From Bacillota bacterium (GTDB taxonomy: Bacteria; Bacillota; Clostridia; Tissierellales; Peptoniphilaceae): a stretch of 11,433 bases of DNA. Where the stretch lies: assembly GCA_023418835.1 (NCBI GenBank), contig JAEZYW010000096.1, positions 1 through 11,433 of the forward strand. Reading direction: 5' to 3'. Positions 5,525 through 11,433 of this stretch are shown piece after piece. Position 1 is the first letter of the stretch. The number at the start of each line of letters is the position of its first letter. The notes under the pieces are model-generated. The model was not told the origin of the DNA and ran no database searches. It saw only the letters and a program-made list of their open reading frames with translations. The translations under genes were made by a program, and so were the position numbers.

Positions 5525-6838
5525 TTAAAAAGCAATTTGCTTGGTTAAAGCAATTATACATAGAATCGTTGCAAGGGGCACATATACATATTTTCCTATA
5601 TTATGCCAAGTATCACCTTGTTTTTTAACTGCGCCTTTGTTGATCTCATCCATTAGAACTTCTTTTTTCATTATCCAGAACCAAGATATAGCTCCCAGTG
5701 TAGCGCCGATTGGGATTATGTAAATGCTAACTAAATCCATCCATGGACCCCATTTGTATATAGGTTCCATAAAAACTCCAATACCGAAACATACTATAAG
5801 CATTCCTATAATTCCAGGTATTCTCTTTAAGTTTTTAAATTTATACATTAGAGACTCTAATACTACCTCAAACATATTTTGGATAGAAGAAATTCCACCA
5901 AATGATACTGCTGTGAAAAGAATTATAGCAAATATTCTTCCCATTGGCATCTCTTGAAGTATTGTAGGTAGAGTAACAAATAGAAGTCCAGGTCCACCTG
6001 CTGGGTCCATGTTGTAAGCAAATACAGCTGGAATCATTACAAGTGCAGCTACCATAGCAGCTATTAAATCGAATATGGCAGTCCATTTTGCTCCGTCTAC
6101 TATATCTTCATTATCTGGTAAATACGCTCCATACACTATCATTCCCGATCCTGTTACTGATAGGGAGAAGAAAGCTTGTCCCATAGCTGCAACCCATACC
6201 ATTGGTTCTGCAAGTTTAGACCAGTTTGGAATAAATAAGAATTTATATCCTTCTACCGCTCCTGGTAGTAAAGCTACTCTGATTGCCATTATTACAAATA
6301 GGATAAAGAATAGTGGCATCATAACTTTATTTGTTTTCTCAATACTTTCAGCGCCTAACACTAGAGTTAAAAGTGCACCGATTATTACGATTATATGGAA
6401 AGGTATAACTGAAAATTCTTGTAGGGCAAAGGATTCAAACCAAGGTCCTGGATCTACTGTCATTATTTCTCCAGTCACTGAAGCTGTCAATCCTTTTAAC
6501 ACATAAGAGATTATTACTGCATAACCTATCGCTATACACATTGAACCAGCAAGTGGTATCCAGCCTACTATTTTTCCTATACCTTCTTTATTGCCTGATC
6601 TCCAAGCCATTTCATAAGCCCCAACTGTACCAGTTCGAGCTCTTCTACCCACTGCATATTCTGCAGAAAGTCCTACGTACGAAAAAATTACGATAAATAT
6701 CAAATAGGGTAATAAGAATGCAAATCCTCCGTTTTCTCCTAATTTATAAGGAAACCCCCAAACGTTTGCCATTCCTACTGCCGAGCCTACACAGGCTAAT
6801 ACAAATCCCCACTTCGACTTAAATTTTGATTCGCTCAC
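5525..6838 (-). CDS. Na+-coupled amino acid transporter, NSS family, probable tyrosine carrier
   Basis: A 437-residue membrane transporter of the neurotransmitter:sodium symporter (LeuT-fold) family. Bacterial members of this length commonly have 11 membrane helices, as in the Fusobacterium tyrosine carrier Tyt1. Helix 1 carries GSAVGMANVWGFPY (18-31), where Ala20 and Asn25 match LeuT sodium ligands Ala22 and Asn27. ENGGFAFLLPY leads into helix 2. Helix 6 has AFFSLSVTGSGMIVYG and helix 8 SFGGISSIQNMFEVV. Gly28 stands where LeuT and animal members have the gating Arg (LeuT Arg30). I recall that one prokaryotic clade lacks this Arg. The start is GTG 6836-6838, with AGGAGG 5 bases upstream. It follows tpl by 124 bp on the same strand, which strongly suggests tyrosine as substrate, though sequence alone does not prove it. 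Confidence 0.9.
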   Translation of the reverse strand: MSESKFKSKWGFVLACVGSAVGMANVWGFPYKLGENGGFAFLLPYLIFIVIFSYVGLSAEYAVGRRARTGTVGAYEMAWRSGNKEGIGKIVGWIPLAGSMCIAIGYAVIISYVLKGLTASVTGEIMTVDPGPWFESFALQEFSVIPFHIIVIIGALLTLVLGAESIEKTNKVMMPLFFILFVIMAIRVALLPGAVEGYKFLFIPNWSKLAEPMVWVAAMGQAFFSLSVTGSGMIVYGAYLPDNEDIVDGAKWTAIFDLIAAMVAALVMIPAVFAYNMDPAGGPGLLFVTLPTILQEMPMGRIFAIILFTAVSFGGISSIQNMFEVVLESLMYKFKNLKRIPGIIGMLIVCFGIGVFMEPIYKWGPWMDLVSIYIIPIGATLGAISWFWIMKKEVLMDEINKGAVKKQGDTWHNIGKYVYVPLATILCIIALTKQIAF

Positions 6839-6923
6839 TTTGTCCTCCTAAAAAATTAGTATTTATATAAAGATATTAATCTCTTTATTTATGGGCGATG
6901 TGTTATTATTGCTTTATATAAGT

Positions 6924-6952
6924 ATAGGTATGTTCATTATGAACATACCTAT
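6924..6952. terminator. 13-bp perfect hairpin between tpl and the NSS gene
   Basis: ATAGGTATGTTCA (6924-6936) pairs completely with TGAACATACCTAT (6940-6952) across a 3-base loop. It begins 10 bases after the tpl stop, the usual place for a terminator, but on the minus strand it is followed by ACTTATATAAAG, a poor U-run; the better T-run (ATTTTATTTT) is on the + strand side. It may be a leaky terminator that sets the tpl/transporter ratio, or a palindromic operator for the downstream gene. Confidence 0.55.
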
Positions 6953-6962
6953 TTTATTTTAA

Positions 6963-8456
<1,494 letters not shown>

Positions 8457-8481
8457 TTAATTTTTAAAATTATTAATGGTA

Positions 8482-8512
8482 TTGATTATGGGAAAATGGG
8501 TTATAATATAAT
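8482..8512 (+). promoter_or_regulatory. Possible pncA-rlmH promoter
   Basis: Two overlapping perfect TATAAT boxes (8502-8507 and 8507-8512) precede pncA. The only -35-like hexamer is TTGATT (8482-8487), 19 bp from the second box. It is back to back with the tpl promoter. Confidence 0.4.
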
Positions 8513-8534
8513 CATAGAATTGGAGGAGTTTAAA

Positions 8535-9068
8535 ATGGATTTAGTAATTGTAGATTGTCAAAACGATTTTATTGACGAAACCATGTCATGTAAGAATGCA
8601 AATGAAGCGGTGGACAATATTGTAAAGTCTTTAGAAGGAGACATTAACGTCTATTATACTTCCGATTTCCATCCCAATAATCACATTAGTTTTGAAGATT
8701 TTGGCGGGCTCTGGCCTTCCCATTGTGTCGAGGGGACTTGGGGTGCGGAAATTCACGAAAAATTTCACGAAACGAAGTTTAAGCCCAATAATGAAAACAC
8801 ATTTTTTAAAGGTAGAAATCCAAAGGAAGAGGAATATTCTGGGTTTAGGGCTAGAAATGGAATCGATCAGATGTTAAAAGACGTCGTGGGAGAAAAAGTA
8901 TATTTAGCTGGAATTGCTAGCGAATATTGCGTTAGAGAAACGGCTTTAGAGTTTTTAAAAGACGGAAAAGAAGTCGTCATTTTAAAAGATATGTTGGGTT
9001 ACGTTGACGAAGATGATCACGAAAAGAACTTGGAAGATTTAAAGGAAAAAGGCATAACTATCCAATGA
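8535..9068 (+). CDS. pncA: Nicotinamidase
   Basis: A cytoplasmic hydrolase that converts nicotinamide to nicotinate and ammonia for NAD salvage (isochorismatase-like fold). The 177-residue protein has the full catalytic set: Asp7 in VDCQNDF, Lys92 in FFKGRNP and nucleophile Cys132 in GIASEYCVRETALEF. The metal site is Asp44, His46 and His50 in TSDFHPNNHISF, plus His63 in LWPSHCVEGTWGAE. This WPxHC-GT pattern is typical of nicotinamidases rather than of other isochorismatase-like hydrolases. The start ATG 8535 has GGAGG 8 bases upstream; an in-frame ATG 39 bases earlier overlaps the promoter boxes and is not used. The stop codon overlaps the rlmH start (ATGA), so the two are probably co-translated. 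It is divergent from tpl and not obviously related to tyrosine use. Confidence 0.93.
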   Translation: MDLVIVDCQNDFIDETMSCKNANEAVDNIVKSLEGDINVYYTSDFHPNNHISFEDFGGLWPSHCVEGTWGAEIHEKFHETKFKPNNENTFFKGRNPKEEEYSGFRARNGIDQMLKDVVGEKVYLAGIASEYCVRETALEFLKDGKEVVILKDMLGYVDEDDHEKNLEDLKEKGITIQ

Positions 9069-9544
9069 GTATAAAAATCATAGCTGTGGGGAAATTAAAA
9101 GAAAAGTATTTAAAATCTGGAATTTACGAATATCTTAAGAGAATGAAAAGTTACTCCAAGGTGGAAATTGTCGAAGTTCCAGATGAACAAGCTCCTGAAA
9201 ATTTGTCTGATAGGGATTTGGAAATCGTAAAGGCAAAAGAGGGGGAGAGGATTCTTTCCAAGATTAAAAAAGAGGATTTTGTAATCAATCTGGAAATTGG
9301 AGGGAAACTTCTCAGTAGCGAAGAATTGGCAGAGTTAATAGAAACGTCTCAATTAGATGGGCGAGATTCCATAGTTTTTATAATTGGAGGATCTAATGGA
9401 CTTTCTAAAGAAGTTATCCAACGAGGGGATTTTTCTTTGAGTTTTTCGAAAATGACCTTTCCCCATCAGCTTATGAGATTGATTTTGATAGAGCAGGTCT
9501 ATCGGGGGTATAGAATAATTAATAATCATCCTTATCATAAATAG
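9065..9544 (+). CDS. rlmH: 23S rRNA (pseudouridine-1915-N3) methyltransferase RlmH
   Basis: A SPOUT-class methyltransferase that adds a methyl group from S-adenosylmethionine to pseudouridine 1915 in helix 69 of 23S rRNA, acting on the assembled 70S ribosome. The 159-residue product is full length. It starts IKIIAVGKLKEKYL (about 3-16), has the knot-forming SAM loop VFIIGGSNGLS (about 103-113), and ends with the signature FPHQLMRLILIEQVYRGYRI followed by NNHPYHK. Its ATG overlaps the pncA TGA, with no clear ribosome site of its own beyond the coupling. It ends with TAG, and a dispersed repeat begins 18 bases later. Confidence 0.97.
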   Translation: MSIKIIAVGKLKEKYLKSGIYEYLKRMKSYSKVEIVEVPDEQAPENLSDRDLEIVKAKEGERILSKIKKEDFVINLEIGGKLLSSEELAELIETSQLDGRDSIVFIIGGSNGLSKEVIQRGDFSLSFSKMTFPHQLMRLILIEQVYRGYRIINNHPYHK

Positions 9545-9562
9545 AAAAGGTATGAGTTTCGA

Positions 9563-9589
9563 GTAGGGGATGTGTTCCCACGCATCCCG
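9563..9589 (+). repeat. Dispersed hairpin repeat, module A copy 4
   Basis: The best-formed copy: GGGATGTG pairs with CGCATCCC in eight consecutive pairs (one T-G wobble) around the loop TTCCCA. It lies 18 bp after the rlmH stop. There is no T-run after the hairpin, so it is not a standard terminator. Module B copy 2 follows 32 bp later in the same orientation. Confidence 0.8.
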
Positions 9590-9621
9590 AATAGATTACG
9601 ATGAACCAATTTATTTGACAA

Positions 9622-9708
9622 AAAGTCTCAATAACATCATTTTTTAAGCCCTCTCGAGAACCCTCGTTGGCCAAGTGACGCTCTCAAAATGATATTATTA
9701 TCGACTTT
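9622..9708 (+). repeat. Dispersed structured repeat, module B copy 2
   Basis: An 87-bp copy of the element at 1734-1813. The ends AAAGTC (9622-9627) and GACTTT (9703-9708) pair. The inner arms CATCATTT (9635-9642) and AAGTGACG (9673-9680) pair with one mismatch. CTCAAAATGATATTATTATCGAC matches the right part of copy 1 closely. A perfect -35-like TTGACA (9615-9620) stands just before it without a good -10. The gap 9545-9739 holds these repeats and otherwise only the ribosome site of the next gene; no clear promoter for that gene is visible. Confidence 0.7.
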
Positions 9709-9739
9709 TAATTAACCATAATAGAAAGGGGGAGATTTA

Positions 9740-10900
9740 ATGCCATCTTTAGAAGAGTTTAAATGTCCTAATTGCGGCGGAAGTTTGTCTTTTGATACGG
9801 ATAAACAAAAATTAGTTTGCGATTTTTGTGGATCTGAATACGATATAGATTCTCAGGAACTCCACGACCATAACCACCAACACCATGGCGAACCCCACGT
9901 TCACCACGAGGACCGAGAGCAAGTGGGGGATAAAAAGAAGGTTAAAGAAGTAATAACCGACGAAGAAGGTACGACGTGGGAACAGGAAAAGGGATTTTGG
10001 TCTGAAGAAGAAGAGGAAGAGTTTAAGGTCTACTCTTGTAATTCTTGTGGCGGGGAGATTATAGGAGACGAAACTATGGCAGCCACTTCTTGTCCTTTTT
10101 GTAACAACAATGTGGTGATTCCTTCTCAATTTGATGGAGATCTTCGCCCTGATTTTGTAATTCCTTTTAAATTGGATAAGGAGCATGCAATAAATGCTTT
10201 AAAGAAATTTTATAAGGGAAGGGCCCTTCTTCCCAAGGCTTTTACAGAGGAAAACCACATTAACGAAATCAAGGGAATTTACGTTCCTTTTTGGCTCTAT
10301 TCAGGAACTGCCAGTGCAAATTTAACTTTCACTGGTACAAAAATGAGGATGTATTCAGATTCTCGTTATAACTACACTGAGACTAGTTACTACGACATAA
10401 ACCGAGGTGGAAATATGAGTTTCCAATTTGTTCCAGTGGACGGATCTTCTAGAATAGATAATGTGCTAATGGAGTCCATAGAGCCTTATAAATGGGAGGA
10501 TGCCAAAGACTTTACTACCCAATATTTGGCTGGATTTTTGGCAAATAGATACGATATTGAAGCCAAAGATTGCATCCAGGATGCCCAAGAGAGGATTAGA
10601 AACACCACAATTGAAACGTTTAAAAATTCTGTAGTGGGTTATAATACAGTTTCTTTAAAGAGCACGGATTATCAGCTGGGCAAAATCGACATTAACTATG
10701 CTTTAGCCCCAGTTTGGTTTTTAAATACGGAGTGGAAGGGCAATTTTTACACTTTTGCAATGAACGGTCAGACGGGAAAAATAATTGGAGACGATATGCC
10801 AATTGAGAAAGGTATGTTTTGGAGAAGATTAATTATTGCCGGGCTTATAGTGGCGGTAATTGTCTTTGTTGCAGGTATTTTAATTTTTCCCAATTTATAG
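9740..10900 (+). CDS. Membrane-anchored double zinc-ribbon protein (YdjG-like) with His-rich linker
   Basis: A 386-residue protein of the TFIIB-type zinc-ribbon group. Ribbon one is Cys9-x2-Cys12 with Cys27-x2-Cys30; ribbon two is Cys100-x2-Cys103 with Cys118-x2-Cys121. Between them lie a histidine cluster (eight His within 42-56) and an acidic run (Glu89-Glu94). A conserved globular region follows (about 135-355). One membrane helix (about 364-383) lies near the C-terminus, leaving a very short tail, so most of the protein is probably cytoplasmic. Gene order with the following TPM-domain gene recalls Bacillus subtilis ydjG-ydjH, whose products work with the PspA homologue YdjF at the membrane. 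The ATG 9740 has a GGGGGAG ribosome site. The stop TAG is part of the next gene's ribosome site, so the two form an operon. Its function in this organism is unknown. Confidence 0.85.
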   Translation: MPSLEEFKCPNCGGSLSFDTDKQKLVCDFCGSEYDIDSQELHDHNHQHHGEPHVHHEDREQVGDKKKVKEVITDEEGTTWEQEKGFWSEEEEEEFKVYSCNSCGGEIIGDETMAATSCPFCNNNVVIPSQFDGDLRPDFVIPFKLDKEHAINALKKFYKGRALLPKAFTEENHINEIKGIYVPFWLYSGTASANLTFTGTKMRMYSDSRYNYTETSYYDINRGGNMSFQFVPVDGSSRIDNVLMESIEPYKWEDAKDFTTQYLAGFLANRYDIEAKDCIQDAQERIRNTTIETFKNSVVGYNTVSLKSTDYQLGKIDINYALAPVWFLNTEWKGNFYTFAMNGQTGKIIGDDMPIEKGMFWRRLIIAGLIVAVIVFVAGILIFPNL

Positions 10901-10909
10901 GAGGTTGTG

Positions 10910-11433
10910 ATGAAAAGGTCTAAATTTATTATAATCTTTTCAGTTATTCTAATTTCTATATTTTTCACATCTACAGCTCTTGGAGCTAATTTTGTAGCGC
11001 CTCCTAGAACCCTTACTAGAGTTGAAGATGAGGGAGGCTTGTTGTCTTTTGAAGAAGAAGAAAGACTTCGAGAGAAATTAGACGAAATTAGTATCAGACA
11101 AGGTCTCGATGTAATAGTCCTAACCAATTATTCTCTAGGGGGAAAAAGTCCTAGGGAATTTGCCGATGACTACTTTGATTATAACGGATACGGTTTGGGG
11201 CCTAATTACGATGGAGTCTTGCTTCTTGTCAGTATGGAAGAAAGGGATTTGTGGATTTCTACTCACGGCTATGGAATCACTGCCTTTACAGATTATGGGA
11301 TTGATTTAATAGGAGACGAAATTGCAAGAGACCTTGGAAGAGGGGAATATTTTAACGCCTTTAACAGATTTGCTTCCTTGGCAGATGATTATATCACCCA
11401 GGCAAAAAACGGAAATCCCGTTGACATAAGCAG
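10910..11433 (+). CDS. TPM-domain protein, secreted or membrane-bound (YdjH-like), 3' truncated by window end
   Basis: The frame opens at ATG 10910 and stays open for 174 codons to the window edge. AGGAGG, overlapping the previous gene's stop, lies 5 bases upstream. Residues 1-25 form a signal peptide: MKRSK, a hydrophobic core rich in Ile, Leu and Phe, then TSTALGA. Residues about 32-165 are a TPM domain: an LLSFEEEERLREKLDEI helix, a DVIVLTNYSLGGKSPREFADDYF strand-helix unit, YDGVLLLVSMEERDLWIST, then HGYGITAFTD. TPM domains face the outside of the membrane in bacteria; some members have phosphatase activity, others only structural roles. Relatives usually continue into a membrane helix and a glycine-rich tail, which would lie beyond the window. 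Pairing with the zinc-ribbon gene supports the YdjGH-like assignment. Confidence 0.88.
   Translation, partial: MKRSKFIIIFSVILISIFFTSTALGANFVAPPRTLTRVEDEGGLLSFEEEERLREKLDEISIRQGLDVIVLTNYSLGGKSPREFADDYFDYNGYGLGPNYDGVLLLVSMEERDLWISTHGYGITAFTDYGIDLIGDEIARDLGRGEYFNAFNRFASLADDYITQAKNGNPVDIS

Noticed and set aside
6075..6506. A 143-codon + strand open frame opposite the NSS transporter
   Set aside because: It is antisense to a clearly recognised membrane protein, lacks a ribosome site and has no recognisable motif.
9563..9589. Module A copy 4 as the rlmH terminator
   Set aside because: The hairpin is sound, but it is not followed by a T-run, and the same element occurs in other contexts, so it is better treated as a dispersed repeat.
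9812..10186. A 124-codon minus-strand open frame opposite the zinc-ribbon gene
   Set aside because: It is a mirror of a real coding region with cysteine pairs and a good ribosome site. The antisense product is low-complexity and unsupported.

Overview
The window comes from a low-GC Gram-positive anaerobe. AT-rich DNA, strong AGGAGG-type ribosome sites, TTGACA/TATAAT promoters and amino-acid fermentation genes point to the Clostridia/Tissierellia side of the Firmicutes. A Peptoniphilaceae-like species is my best guess, but the genus cannot be fixed from this sequence alone. No phage, insertion sequence, CRISPR array, rRNA or tRNA is visible.

Layout. Positions 1-120 hold the 3' tail of an unrecognised + strand gene, ending inside a 7-bp tandem repeat. 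On the minus strand follow selO (184-1620, protein AMPylase) and an ATP-grasp ligase (1929-3122). The 308 bp between them are packed with dispersed structured repeats. A divergent + strand YgjP-like metallopeptidase (3271-3903) is interrupted by one in-frame TAG. Its 3' end carries a terminator shared with the convergent minus-strand gntR.

Positions 3918-8354 are a minus-strand island for tyrosine use. In transcription order it is tpl (tyrosine phenol-lyase), a sodium-coupled NSS-family transporter resembling the fusobacterial tyrosine carrier Tyt1, a membrane protein of CPBP fold that has lost its catalytic residues, and a GntR/FCD regulator. tpl has a perfect consensus promoter with a catabolite-repression-like site in its spacer and further palindromes in the leader. 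The simplest reading is Na+-driven tyrosine uptake and cleavage to phenol, pyruvate and ammonia, with GntR as candidate local regulator.

The + strand from 8535 on holds pncA (nicotinamidase) and rlmH (23S rRNA methyltransferase), overlapping by ATGA. After another repeat-filled gap come a membrane-anchored double zinc-ribbon protein with a histidine-rich linker and a secreted TPM-domain protein that runs off the window. These two resemble the Bacillus subtilis YdjG/YdjH pair.

The least explained element is a two-part repeat family. Module A is a ~27-bp hairpin and module B an ~80-bp nested hairpin. Several copies show paired base changes that preserve the stems, and A precedes B in three of four places.
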